Source of the DNA: JBGSWL01 sp041752455
Lineage (GTDB): Bacteria > Pseudomonadota > Alphaproteobacteria > Rhizobiales > Rhizobiaceae
Direction: 5' to 3'
Length of the DNA: 39,031 nt
Assembly (NCBI GenBank): GCA_041752455.1
Contig: JBGSWL010000148.1
Location: 1 to 39,031, forward strand
Positions 16,473-24,418 of the stretch are shown here, piece after piece. Numbering within the stretch: position 1 is the first letter of the stretch; each line of letters opens with the position of its first letter. The translations under genes and the position numbers were made by a program. Under the pieces are notes generated by a model. The model was given only the letters and a program-made list of their open reading frames with translations, did not search any database and was not told the DNA's origin.

Positions 16473-17096
16473 TCAGGGATAAAGCCGGGTCTTTTCCCAT
16501 TCGCTCTCCGGGGTATCGCGGCGGAACACGATCCGGTCGTGCAAGCGGAACTTGCCATCCTTCCAGAACTCGATCTCGACCGGCGTCACGCGAAAGCCGG
16601 ACCAGTGCGCCGGACGGGGAATGGCACCGACGGCGTGCTTGGCGGCATAGCGCGCGACTTCCTTTTCCAGCGCAAACCGGGTTTCCAGAGGGCGCGACTG
16701 CTTGGAAGCCCAGGCGCCGATCCGGCTGCCGCGCGGACGGCTGTCGAAATAGGCATCGGCCTCTTCCGGCGTGACCAGTGTCACCGGACCGCGCACCCGC
16801 ACCTGACGGCGCAGCGACTTCCAGTGAAAGCACATTGCCGCCTTCATGGCGCCGAGTACTTCGCGGCCCTTGGCGCTTTCGAAGTTTGTGTAGAAGACGA
16901 ACCCGGCTTCGTCGAAGCCCTTCAGCAGGACCATGCGGACATTCGGCATGCCGTCCGCATCGACGGTTGCCAGTGATACCGCATTGGGATCGTTGATCTC
17001 CGACTTCGTCGCCTCATCCAGCCACTGCGAAAACAGGGCGAAGGGTTCGCCCTCTGCGGTGAAGTCACGCTCTGTTAACGCTGTTTCCGTCATCAT
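16473..17096 (-). CDS. pdxH: Pyridoxamine 5'-phosphate oxidase
   Basis: FMN-dependent oxidase, 207 residues, converting pyridoxamine/pyridoxine 5'-phosphate to pyridoxal 5'-phosphate (vitamin B6 salvage and last step). Visible family motifs are NAVSLATVDADGMPNVRMVL (FMN site), FYTNFESAKGREV, FHWKSLRRQVRVRG, SRPRGSRIGAWASKQS and the C-terminal EFWKDGKFRLHDR and WEKTRLYP, which includes the conserved RLxP end. The length is typical. It is divergent from the lipoprotein gene at 17162, with about 65 bases between for both promoters. Confidence 0.97.
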   Translation of the reverse strand: MMTETALTERDFTAEGEPFALFSQWLDEATKSEINDPNAVSLATVDADGMPNVRMVLLKGFDEAGFVFYTNFESAKGREVLGAMKAAMCFHWKSLRRQVRVRGPVTLVTPEEADAYFDSRPRGSRIGAWASKQSRPLETRFALEKEVARYAAKHAVGAIPRPAHWSGFRVTPVEIEFWKDGKFRLHDRIVFRRDTPESEWEKTRLYP

Positions 17097-17161
17097 GGCC
17101 TCAAAGTCCGGTTTGTGTCGCCAAATACTGGTGTGTGTCTTTTGGGGTCTGGCATTGGGTG

Positions 17162-17677
17162 ATGTGGGGTAGCAAGGCGCAAATTGTCCGGGGCGATCGC
17201 CAAGTCAAGGCGCGCACCGTCTCACACCTGATCGGTGTGATGGCGCCAGCCAGTGTCGTGCTGCTGTTGACCGGCTGCGCCGTCGGCAGAAATTCCATCG
17301 ACGATGCGGCTTTGACCGGTGCCATCTCCATGGCCGATGACACGCCTTCGATTGCAACCGATCCGTTCGGGCCGGACCGAGGCATGGATGCATCCGCTAC
17401 CGACCGGCTGATCGATGAGGACACCATCCGCCTGGCTGTCACCACGGCGGACCTCAATGCACTGGTCGGCGATCAGCTCCCGTGGGCCAGCGCGGCGACC
17501 GGATCGACCGGCACGATCTCCGCGATTTCGCAGACCGAACTGTCCGGCCAGACGTGCCGCACATTCGAGGCGGTGCGGCGCGCCTATGACGGGGTATCGC
17601 TCTACAACGGCGAAGTCTGCCTTGATCCGCGATCCGGCTGGTGGACGCGCGCCCTCGCCCCGGTTTCGGGCGGCTGA
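17162..17677 (+). CDS. RT0821/Lpp0805-family surface lipoprotein
   Basis: A small envelope protein of 171 residues from the ATG at 17162. The lipobox LLTGC near residue 39 predicts a lipid-anchored mature protein of about 133 residues. The C-terminal ~60 residues (LSGQTCRTFEAVRRAYDGVS, then LYNGEVCLDPRSGWW) show the paired cysteines and Trp-ended motif of the RT0821/Lpp0805 surface family. The n-region before the signal is long, so a later start is possible, but no better codon was seen; a GTG at 17135 also exists. The role is unknown. Position between pdxH and dnaJ-like genes is common in rhizobia as far as I know. Confidence 0.72.
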   Translation: MWGSKAQIVRGDRQVKARTVSHLIGVMAPASVVLLLTGCAVGRNSIDDAALTGAISMADDTPSIATDPFGPDRGMDASATDRLIDEDTIRLAVTTADLNALVGDQLPWASAATGSTGTISAISQTELSGQTCRTFEAVRRAYDGVSLYNGEVCLDPRSGWWTRALAPVSGG

Positions 17678-17760
17678 TCACTGACAGGCGCGGCGGGGCT
17701 GGAAGTCCGCGCCGTTCGCAGCCATATGTACGAAGATCATTTAATTTTCCGGAGGTCCTG

Positions 17761-18720
17761 ATGCGTGACCCCTATGCGGTGCTCGGCGTTGCAAAGACTG
17801 CCAGCGCCGCCGAAATCAAATCTGCTTACCGCAAGGCTGCCAAGACCTGGCACCCGGACCGCAACCCCGACGATGCGCGTGCCAAAGAGCGCTTCAGCGA
17901 ATTGTCGCGCGCCTATGAAATCATCGGCGATGCGGACAAGCGCGCGAAATACGACAGCGGCGAGATCGATGCCGATGGCCGCGAGACCTTTCGCGGGCAG
18001 GCCGGCGGGCCGGGCGGCGGCTTTGCTGCCGAGGGCTTTGAAGACATTTTTGCGCGCCGGGCACGCCCGGGACGCGGGCAAGCCGGTTTCGATCCGGAAG
18101 ACATCCTGAACACGATGTTTTCCGGCGGTTTCGGACCCGGCGCGCGCGGCGCCGGAGGTTTTGACACGATGTTCGGCGATCCGCCGAAGGGGGCCAGCCG
18201 CACCGCGCGCAAGCCCGCCAAAGGCAAGGATATCGAGGTCCGCCTTCCGGTGACCCTCGAAGAGGCGATCACGGCTGCCAAGGTGAGGCTGACCCTGCCG
18301 GACGGTCGCCATGTCGCGGTGCAGGTGCCGGCCGGTGTCGAAGAGGGCCAGGTGATCCGGCTCAAGGGACAGGGACTGCCGGTTGCTGGCGGCGAGCCCG
18401 GTGATCTTCTGGCCAAAGTTCACCTGAAACCTGGTGCCGACATGCGCCTTGACGGGCGCACGATCGTTGCCGATGTCGATGTGCCGCTGTCGGTTGCGGT
18501 CACCGGAGGCAAGGTGCCCCTGACGACCCCGGACGGGCGCGTCGCCTTGAAGGTTCCGGCATGGTCATCATCCGGCCAGACCCTTCGCCTTTCCGGGCGC
18601 GGCCTGCCGGACAAGACGGGCAAACGCGGCGACCTTCTCGCCGTGCTTCGCATCGTTCTCAGCGAGGATGACCGCGAGAAACTCGGACGCCTCTATGCAG
18701 GTGCCGCCGAAGCGCGGTGA
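17761..18720 (+). CDS. DnaJ-domain co-chaperone (CbpA-like)
   Basis: An Hsp40 partner of DnaK, 319 residues. The J domain occupies residues 1-70 (DPYAVLGVAKTASAAEIKSA, then the HPDRN motif that stimulates DnaK ATPase). It is followed by a Gly/Phe-rich linker (about 75-150) and two beta-sandwich substrate-binding domains (GKDIEVRLPVTLEEAI onwards). It lacks the four CxxCxGxG zinc motifs, so it is a type II/CbpA-like protein and not the main DnaJ. The ATG has a strong GGAGG ribosome site 8 bases upstream. It lies just ahead of fabI. Confidence 0.93.
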   Translation: MRDPYAVLGVAKTASAAEIKSAYRKAAKTWHPDRNPDDARAKERFSELSRAYEIIGDADKRAKYDSGEIDADGRETFRGQAGGPGGGFAAEGFEDIFARRARPGRGQAGFDPEDILNTMFSGGFGPGARGAGGFDTMFGDPPKGASRTARKPAKGKDIEVRLPVTLEEAITAAKVRLTLPDGRHVAVQVPAGVEEGQVIRLKGQGLPVAGGEPGDLLAKVHLKPGADMRLDGRTIVADVDVPLSVAVTGGKVPLTTPDGRVALKVPAWSSSGQTLRLSGRGLPDKTGKRGDLLAVLRIVLSEDDREKLGRLYAGAAEAR

Positions 18721-18806
18721 CCTTGCCTGTTCCGATTGCGCCTTGAAGCGCTTTCGGCCCTGTGCAATAGCCGCGACAGTTCAGGTTTTTCAGTGCGGGG
18801 CACGTC

Positions 18807-19619
18807 ATGGCTATCGGTTCTGGCCTCATGAAGGGCAAACGCGGCCTCATCATCGGTCTTGCGAACAACCGCTCGATCGCTTGGGGCATCGCCAAATCCT
18901 GCGCCGACCAGGGCGCCGAACTGGCCTTCACCTATCAGGGTGACGCGCTTAAGAAGCGCGTCGAACCGCTGGCCGAGGAAGTCAATGGCGTTGTCGTCGG
19001 CGACCTCGACGTGACCCAACCCGACACGATCGAAGCTGCATTCACCCATCTGCGCAATCTGTGGGGGCGCCTCGACTTTGTCGTCCATGCGGTCGCGTTC
19101 TCGGACAAGGATGAACTGGACGGGCGCTATGTGGAAACGACGCGCGACAACTTTGCGCGCACCATGGACATCTCGGTCTATTCGCTGACGGCGATCACCC
19201 GCGCGGCCGAGCCGCTGATGACCAATGGCGGCTCGATCGTCACGCTGACCTACTATGGCGCGGAAAAAGTGATGCCGCACTACAATGTCATGGGCGTTGC
19301 CAAAGCGGCGCTGGAGGCCAGCGTGCGCTATCTGGCGGTTGATCTCGGACCGAAGGGCATTCGCGTCAATGCCGTTTCTGCCGGGCCGATCAAGACGCTT
19401 GCCGCCTCCGGCATCGGCGATTTCCGCTACATCCTGAAGTGGAACGAATACAATTCGCCGCTGCGCAAGACCGTGACGATCGACGAGGTCGGCGATGCGA
19501 CGCTTTACCTTCTGTCCGACATGTCGCGGGCGGTGACCGGCGAAATCCACCATGTGGACTCCGGCTACCATGTCGTCGGCATGAAGGCTGTCGACGCGCC
19601 GGACATCACCAAGGAATAG
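18807..19619 (+). CDS. fabI: Enoyl-[acyl-carrier-protein] reductase (NADH)
   Basis: Short-chain dehydrogenase fold enzyme, 270 residues, that reduces trans-2-enoyl-ACP in the last step of fatty-acid elongation; it is the target of triclosan-type inhibitors. The N-terminal nucleotide site has the FabI-specific form GLANNRSIAWGIAKSCADQG. The active-site Tyr and Lys are in YYGAEKVMPHYNVMGVAKAA (YxxxxxxK). GPIKTLAASGIGDF is the substrate-loop region, and HVDSGYHVVGM closes the protein. The length is normal. An identical-family paralog is common in rhizobia, so essentiality cannot be inferred. Confidence 0.96.
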   Translation: MAIGSGLMKGKRGLIIGLANNRSIAWGIAKSCADQGAELAFTYQGDALKKRVEPLAEEVNGVVVGDLDVTQPDTIEAAFTHLRNLWGRLDFVVHAVAFSDKDELDGRYVETTRDNFARTMDISVYSLTAITRAAEPLMTNGGSIVTLTYYGAEKVMPHYNVMGVAKAALEASVRYLAVDLGPKGIRVNAVSAGPIKTLAASGIGDFRYILKWNEYNSPLRKTVTIDEVGDATLYLLSDMSRAVTGEIHHVDSGYHVVGMKAVDAPDITKE

Positions 19620-19648
19620 CGCCCAAAGGCCGCTGACGGAGAGTTTTG

Positions 19649-20251
19649 ATGTCGGCGCCCCATCCGTTTTTCATGATGCGACATGGCGAGACAGACTGGA
19701 ACCGCGAACAGCGTTTTCAGGGCCAGGTGGACATTGCGCTCAATGATCTGGGGCGCAGCCAGGCTTCTGCCTATGCCGGCATGTTTGCCGCGATCAATGC
19801 CGACGTTTCGACCGGATGGCGGTTTGTCGCCAGCCCGCTGTCACGGGCACGCGACACGATGGAAATCATGCGCGGTGCCCTCGGCCTCGACCCGGCAGAC
19901 TACGTCCTCGACGAGCGTCTGGTCGAAGTGACATTTGGCGAGTGGGAGACGCACCGTCTCGACGATCTGGCCAAGATTTTTCCAAAAGAAGTCGCCGAGC
20001 GCGAAGCCGACAAGTGGAACTATGTTCCACCACGTGGCGAAAGCTACGCCATGGTCGTGCCGCGGGTGCGGTCGTTTCTCGAGAGCATCCAAGGGCCGAC
20101 CGTCATCGTTGCCCATGGCGGCATCATCAGGGCAACGCGCTACCTGATCGAGGGACTTCCCGGCGAAAAGGTCGCCGAAATCCCGGTGCCGCAGGACGAC
20201 ATCTACCGCTTTGACGGTGAACGCGGCGGCTGGATCAGCGGCCGCGCGTAA
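19649..20251 (+). CDS. Histidine phosphatase family protein (phosphoglycerate mutase-like)
   Basis: A 200-residue member of the histidine phosphatase superfamily, probably a cytosolic phosphatase with unknown substrate. The phosphohistidine motif is RHGETDWN near the N-terminus. The second catalytic His is in VIVAHGGIIRATRYL, and Glu of EVTFGEWE completes the site. It is annotated as a phosphoglycerate mutase in many relatives, but the size and motif fit GpmB-like or CobC-like phosphatases and not glycolytic mutase. The ATG at 19649 follows GGAGAG. It follows fabI by 29 bases on the same strand. Confidence 0.9.
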   Translation: MSAPHPFFMMRHGETDWNREQRFQGQVDIALNDLGRSQASAYAGMFAAINADVSTGWRFVASPLSRARDTMEIMRGALGLDPADYVLDERLVEVTFGEWETHRLDDLAKIFPKEVAEREADKWNYVPPRGESYAMVVPRVRSFLESIQGPTVIVAHGGIIRATRYLIEGLPGEKVAEIPVPQDDIYRFDGERGGWISGRA

Positions 20252-20263
20252 AGGTACTGCGCC

Positions 20264-20521
20264 TTACTCGGCCTTTTCCATGTCGGTGACGATGTTGCGG
20301 CCACCTTCCGCATCATAGGCAAGCACCACCTTCATGCCGACGCTGACCAGCGCCATGTCGAAGCCTTCCGGCAGGACATATTCGCTGCCGTCATCCATGG
20401 TGATCGTGTTGCTGCCCGCATCGGTCGAGGCGATGACGCCTTGTGCCTCGATTGCAAAGGCTGGCGCGGCGGCGGCAATGGCAAGAGTTGCGAGCAATGT
20501 CAGTACGGTCTTTTTCATCAT
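20264..20521 (-). CDS. DUF1344 domain exported protein
   Basis: An 85-residue periplasmic protein of unknown function. A signal peptide (MKKTVLTLLATLAIAAAAPA) is cleaved after AFA. The mature part shows the DUF1344 pattern: GVIASTDAGSNTITMDDGSE, then YVLPEGFDMALVSVGMKVVL, probably a small beta barrel. Three ATGs (20527, 20521, 20518) are close together and none has a clear ribosome site; I used 20521. It converges on the phosphatase gene and is divergent from aroC. Confidence 0.8.
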   Translation of the reverse strand: MMKKTVLTLLATLAIAAAAPAFAIEAQGVIASTDAGSNTITMDDGSEYVLPEGFDMALVSVGMKVVLAYDAEGGRNIVTDMEKAE

Positions 20522-20667
20522 GTCCATCCAATTGTCTCTGCCGGGACGATCCGGCGCTGTCATGTCGCACTCTTTGCCAACGCAATACGGCCAGAGCAAG
20601 GAACTTCAACGGCTTTGCAAGGGCGCCAACGTGTTCTAGAAGCGCCGGACCCTTTGCGGATTGACCC

Positions 20668-21765
20668 ATGTCACACAATACGTTCGGCCATCTTTTCCGC
20701 GTTACCACCTGGGGCGAAAGCCACGGGGCGGCGCTGGGCTGCGTGGTCGACGGGTGCCCGCCCGGCATTCGCTTCCGCCTTGCCGACATCCAGGCCGATC
20801 TTGACCGGCGAAAGCCCGGCCAGTCGCGCTTCACCACGCAGCGGCGCGAGGATGATATGGTCGAGATCCTGTCAGGCGTCCTGCCCGATGACGGAGACAG
20901 CGACATCCTGACAACCACCGGCACACCGGTTTCTATGTTGATCCGCAACACCGACCAGCGCTCGAAGGACTACGGCGATATCGCCGAGCGCTACCGTCCC
21001 GGCCATGCGGACTTCACTTATGACGTGAAGTACGGCATTCGCGACTATCGCGGTGGCGGGCGCTCTTCGGCGCGCGAAACCGCAGCGCGTGTCGCCGCTG
21101 GCGCGCTTGCCCGGCTCGTCGTGCCGGGCCTTGTGGTGCGCGGCGCGCTGGTCGCCATGGGGACGCAGGCCATCCACCGCGGCAACTGGGATTGGGACGA
21201 GGTTTCGCGCAATCCATTCTTTTCGCCCGATGCGGCGAGTGTCGACCGCTTCGCCGCCTATCTTGACGGCATCCGCATGGACGGATCGTCGGTCGGGGCG
21301 CTGATCGAGGTCGTTGCAGAGGGTGTGCCCGCCGGGCTCGGTGCACCAATCTACGGCAAGATGGATGCGGACATCGCCGCCAACCTGATGAGCATCAATG
21401 CGGTCAAGGGTGTCGAGATCGGCAACGGATTTGAAGCCGCGCGCATCACCGGACCCGAAAATGCCGACGAAATGCGCATCGGCGAGGATGGCAAGCCTGT
21501 GTTCCTGACCAACCATGCCGGCGGGGTTCTGGGTGGCATCACCACCGGCGAGCCGGTCGTGGCGCGCTTTGCCGTGAAGCCGACCTCCTCAATGCTGACG
21601 CCGACCAAATCCGTCACGCGCTCGGGCGAAGAAGTGGATGTCGTCACCAAAGGCCGCCATGACCCCTGCGTCGGCATCCGTGCCGTGCCGATCGGCGAGG
21701 CGATGGTCGCCTGCGCCATCGCCGATCATTACCTCCGCCATCGCGGGCAAACGGGAAGACTCTAG
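20668..21765 (+). CDS. aroC: Chorismate synthase
   Basis: FMN-dependent lyase, 365 residues, that makes chorismate from 5-enolpyruvylshikimate 3-phosphate, the last common step for aromatic amino acids and folate. Family signatures are visible: GHLFRVTTWGESHGAALGCV at the N-terminus, the FMN/phosphate-binding region RYRPGHADFTYDVKYG, DYRGGGRSSARETAARVAAG, and GRHDPCVGIRAVPIGEAM near the end. The length is standard. The gene ends three bases before ribB, so the two are probably cotranscribed. Confidence 0.97.
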   Translation: MSHNTFGHLFRVTTWGESHGAALGCVVDGCPPGIRFRLADIQADLDRRKPGQSRFTTQRREDDMVEILSGVLPDDGDSDILTTTGTPVSMLIRNTDQRSKDYGDIAERYRPGHADFTYDVKYGIRDYRGGGRSSARETAARVAAGALARLVVPGLVVRGALVAMGTQAIHRGNWDWDEVSRNPFFSPDAASVDRFAAYLDGIRMDGSSVGALIEVVAEGVPAGLGAPIYGKMDADIAANLMSINAVKGVEIGNGFEAARITGPENADEMRIGEDGKPVFLTNHAGGVLGGITTGEPVVARFAVKPTSSMLTPTKSVTRSGEEVDVVTKGRHDPCVGIRAVPIGEAMVACAIADHYLRHRGQTGRL

Positions 21766-21768
21766 ATC

Positions 21769-22863
21769 ATGCCCTATGACCAGGTGAAAGTTGTCACGGC
21801 GCTGCGCGCCTTCGAACGCGGCGAAATCGTCGTCGTCACCGATGATGATGACCGCGAGAACGAGGGCGACCTGATTGTCGCCGCCGTCCACTGCACGGGC
21901 GAAAAGATGGCGCTGATGGTGCGCCACACGTCGGGCATCATCTGCGCGCCGATGACTGCAGCGGATGCCCGGCGCCTCAACCTTGCGCCGATGGTGGCCG
22001 AAAACACCGACGCCAAGGCGACCGCGTTCACGGTCTCCGTCGACTATCGCCATGGCACGACGACCGGCATTTCGGCCGACGACCGCACCGCGACCGTGCG
22101 CGGGCTCGCCAACCCCAATGCCGGCGCCATCGACTTCTCCCGTCCCGGCCATGTGTTTCCGCTGGTGGCGCGCGAAGGCGGCGTGCTGATGCGCTCCGGC
22201 CATACGGAAGCGGCGGTCGATCTTTGCAAGCTTGCCGGCCTGCCGCCGGTCGGCGTCATCGGCGAACTGGTCAATGATGACGGCTCCGTCATGCGCGGGC
22301 CGCAGGTTGCCGAATTTGCCAAGGCGCACGGTTTTGCCGAAATCTCGGTTGCTGATCTGATTGCCTATCGCCAGCGCCAGGAAACGCTGGTCGAGCGGGC
22401 GGCTGAAACCCGTGTCGATACGCCTGCCGGCCCGGCAACCGCCATCGCCTTCACGCTGCCCTGGGACCCGATGCACCATCTGGCCGTGGTGGTCGGCGAT
22501 ATCCGCGACGGGCGCGACATTCCGGTGCGGCTGCATCTGGAGAACGTCGTCGATGACGTGTTCGGCGACGGAAACAAGCCGACCGAAATCCTGTCGCGCA
22601 TGGTTGAAACGCATGGACGTGCCGTTGTCGTCTATCTGCGCGAAGGATCGGTCGGCGTGGCACGCGGGGCCGTGCGGCCGTTTGGTGAAGCCCATGCGCA
22701 AGCACAGGAGCGGGAAAACGAGTGGCGCGAGATCGGGCTTGGCGCCCAGATCCTGCGCGATCTCGGGATCACGTCCATTTGTCTTTATGCGTCGCGTGAA
22801 CGTCGCTATGTCGGCCTTGAAGGTTTCGGCATCGCGATCACGTCGACGGAGACGACCGCCTAG
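21769..22863 (+). CDS. ribB: 3,4-dihydroxy-2-butanone 4-phosphate synthase with degenerate GTP cyclohydrolase II domain
   Basis: Enzyme of riboflavin synthesis that converts ribulose 5-phosphate to the four-carbon unit of the ring. Of the 364 residues, the first ~205 form an intact RibB domain with the acidic metal-binding loop (DDDDRENEGDLIVAA), RHTSGIICAP, and GHVFPLVAREGGVLMRSGHT. The rest looks like the RibA fold but lacks its catalytic zinc site: where active enzymes have SECLTGD...RCDCG, this has LENVVDDVFGDGNKPTEI with no Cys. The nucleotide-binding segment is also altered (YLREGSVGVARG). So only the RibB activity should remain. The stop codon lies one base from the inverted repeat of the following element. 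Confidence 0.93.
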   Translation: MPYDQVKVVTALRAFERGEIVVVTDDDDRENEGDLIVAAVHCTGEKMALMVRHTSGIICAPMTAADARRLNLAPMVAENTDAKATAFTVSVDYRHGTTTGISADDRTATVRGLANPNAGAIDFSRPGHVFPLVAREGGVLMRSGHTEAAVDLCKLAGLPPVGVIGELVNDDGSVMRGPQVAEFAKAHGFAEISVADLIAYRQRQETLVERAAETRVDTPAGPATAIAFTLPWDPMHHLAVVVGDIRDGRDIPVRLHLENVVDDVFGDGNKPTEILSRMVETHGRAVVVYLREGSVGVARGAVRPFGEAHAQAQERENEWREIGLGAQILRDLGITSICLYASRERRYVGLEGFGIAITSTETTA

Positions 22864-22864
22864 T

Positions 22865-22888
22865 TCTCTCCCCTTGAGGGAGAGAAAG
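22865..22888 (+). repeat. Left 24-bp terminal inverted repeat
   Basis: Begins tctctccccttgagggagag and ends aaag. It is itself partly palindromic (ctctccc...gggagag around ttga), and it is an exact reverse complement of 23362-23385. Confidence 0.9.
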
Positions 22889-22928
22889 CAAAATCGATGA
22901 ATTGGCGCAGCCAAACATCTGATTTTGC
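22888..22928. repeat. Left subterminal hairpin
   Basis: A 17-bp interrupted stem: gcaaaatc (22888-22895) with gattttgc (22921-22928), gatg (22896-22899) with catc (22916-22919), and ttggc (22902-22906) with gccaa (22910-22914), leaving a 3-base loop. Confidence 0.8.
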
Positions 22929-22952
22929 AAGAGAGGGGTCAGCTTCGAACAC

Positions 22953-23303
22953 TCAATTGCGAAACACTTCAAAAAGTATGTGAGCACAAACCGCTGCCGG
23001 GTCGCTCACGACATTGTCATTCCAAAACCGTATTGTCCGATAGCCTTGCACGGAAAAATATGCGTCTCTGTTCTGGTCGTTGCGGCTCTCGGAATGCTGT
23101 CCGCCATCTGCTTCGACGATCAGTTTTTTCTCAAAGCAGATGAAATCAACAATGTACGGACCTAGCGGAATCTGCCGACAGAACTTCAACCCTTCAAGCC
23201 GTGAAGCGCGCAACGATTCCCAAAGGATCGCTTCTGCAGTTGTCGGTTCACGGCGCATTTCGCGTGCGAACAAGGACAATCGCTTGCTTCTGTCTTCAGC
23301 CAT
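22953..23303 (-). CDS. DUF559 endonuclease-like protein
   Basis: A 116-residue protein of the DUF559 family, related to very-short-patch-repair and other PD-(D/E)XK nucleases. The N-terminus (LFAREMRREPTTAEAILWES) is the family opener. The probable catalytic residues are Asp in GPYIVDFICF and Glu/Asp in IVEADGGQHSE, followed by RDAYFSVQGYRTIRFW. The ATG at 23303 has GAGAGGGG upstream; the frame is open further upstream, but that would enter the right-hand hairpin. It is transcribed opposite to its neighbours, and the gene is enclosed by inverted repeats, which suggests that it acts on, or moves with, these ends. No function is proven for the family. Confidence 0.88.
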   Translation of the reverse strand: MAEDRSKRLSLFAREMRREPTTAEAILWESLRASRLEGLKFCRQIPLGPYIVDFICFEKKLIVEADGGQHSESRNDQNRDAYFSVQGYRTIRFWNDNVVSDPAAVCAHILFEVFRN

Positions 23304-23321
23304 TGCAGCCACCCCTCTCTT

Positions 23322-23362
23322 GGCTTTTCTAAGGTCTTGGAATTCCAAGACCAAGAAAAGCC
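23322..23362. repeat. Right subterminal hairpin with 20-bp perfect palindrome
   Basis: ggtcttggaattccaagacc (23333-23352) is a perfect palindrome. It is flanked by ggcttttct (23322-23330) and its exact complement agaaaagcc (23354-23362), giving 19 bp of stem with a small internal bulge. Confidence 0.9.
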
Positions 23363-23385
23363 TTTCTCTCCCTCAAGGGGAGAGA
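23362..23385 (-). repeat. Right 24-bp terminal inverted repeat
   Basis: Exact reverse complement of 22865-22888. Its outer end, aaggggagaga, also supplies a good Shine-Dalgarno (GGGGAG with 5-base spacing) for the ATG at 23388 of the next gene. Confidence 0.9.
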
Positions 23386-23387
23386 CT

Positions 23388-24333
23388 ATGCGCCGCGCTT
23401 GTCACAGTTGTTTGTTTGTCACTGACCTCCCCCGCCCTCGCCCAATCCGTCGCAGTCATCGCCACGGATGCGCCGGTCATTGCCATCATCAGCACACCGC
23501 GCGGGGTGTTTGCGGAAACGGAACGCGGAACATTGCGGCTGGCCGAGGGCTCTTGTCCCGGCGACATCTGCGCCACGTCGGACGTGATCCGCGGCCTTGC
23601 GGCGCCTGCGCCCGATGGAGCGCTTCCCGACGGCAAGATTGCCACCGCTTCGACCGGAGACATCCGCAAGGCCTGGTACGGGCAGCCGACGACGCGCTAC
23701 GACCATGGCGTTCTGGGCGATGCCATCGAAGGCGGATCGTTGGTTGTCGCGCTTGAAGATGGCACAAAGGCTGAATTTGTCCTGCCGGACAATCAGGCTT
23801 TCGAGGACATCACGCCGCGCATCGCCGACCTGACAGGCGACGGGCAGAACGAAGTGATCACGATCCGCGCGTCGCTGACCGGCGGTGCGGCGGTCGTCAT
23901 TTTCGGGCTTCGCGATGGGGCCCTTGTGGAAGTTGCCGCATCCAGCGAGAACGGCCGCCGCAACCGCTGGCTCAACATCGCTTCCATCGGCGGGAACGCC
24001 ATTTCGTTCGTGCGGACGCCGCATATCGGCGGTCGCCTCGCCACCCTGGAACACACCGGCCAAGGCCAGTGGAAAGAAACGAACGACATCGTCACCGGCG
24101 TTTCCAACCACGTGATCGGTTCGCGCGAGCTTGCCATGTCGGCCACGATCCGCGTCAATGACCGGGAGACGTTGGTATTGCCGTCGCAGGACCGGCAATC
24201 GCTGGTGCTGATCAGCGGCGGAGAAACCCGGCGGATAGACCTGCCCGGCGCGATCAACAAGGCGATCGCGGTCATCGGTAACCGACTGGTAACTGCAACG
24301 GAAGACGGGCAACTGCTGGTGATCGTCCCGTAA
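23388..24333 (+). CDS. Exported FG-GAP/VCBS-like protein with apparent frameshift in its signal peptide
   Basis: A secreted or periplasmic protein of ~315 residues, function unknown. The mature part starts at AQSVAVIATDAPVIA and contains a repeat typical of FG-GAP/VCBS beta-propellers (ITPRIADLTGDGQNEVITIR). The reading frame of the protein has no ATG or GTG between the upstream element and the signal peptide (LVTVVCLSLTSPALAQ). The ATG at 23388, with a good ribosome site, is in another frame. Removing one base from cgccgcgc at 23391-23398 would join ATG-Arg-Ala/Arg to LVTVVCLSLTSPALAQ, a textbook signal. So the gene may be frameshifted, or the base may be a sequencing error. A less likely alternative is initiation at a TTG inside the element (23320), which keeps the frame open. 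Confidence 0.65.
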
Positions 24334-24349
24334 CCTCGACCTGTGTGCA

Positions 24350-24367
24350 ATGACACATCGGTGTCAT
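24350..24367. repeat. Perfect 7-bp inverted repeat after the FG-GAP-like gene
   Basis: atgacac-atcg-gtgtcat sits 17 bases past the stop codon and about 50 bases before the next start. It could be a weak terminator for the upstream gene, since only ctccctt follows, or an operator of the next gene. Confidence 0.4.
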
Positions 24368-24418
24368 CTCCCTTGCGCTAGCTGACGCAAAGGACACGCA
24401 CACACCAAGGGGCTGGGC

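Larger units (their letters stand above)
22865..23385. mobile_element. Compact DUF559 nuclease element with perfect 24-bp terminal inverted repeats
   Basis: A 521-base unit that fills the gap between ribB and the next gene. The two ends (22865-22888 and 23362-23385) are perfect 24-base inverted copies. Inside each end is a further long hairpin, and the only gene is a DUF559 nuclease. The sequence caagagaggggt also appears inverted on both sides of the gene (near 22929-22939 and 23311-23321), so the termini share more than the outer 24 bases. I found no convincing target duplication. The arrangement resembles palindromic REP-type elements that carry their own nuclease. Mobility is an inference. 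Confidence 0.6.

Noticed and set aside
22855..23392. Target-site duplication of the DUF559 element
   Set aside because: cta occurs near both ends (22860-22862; 23386-23388) but is not directly adjacent to the left repeat, so it is not convincing.
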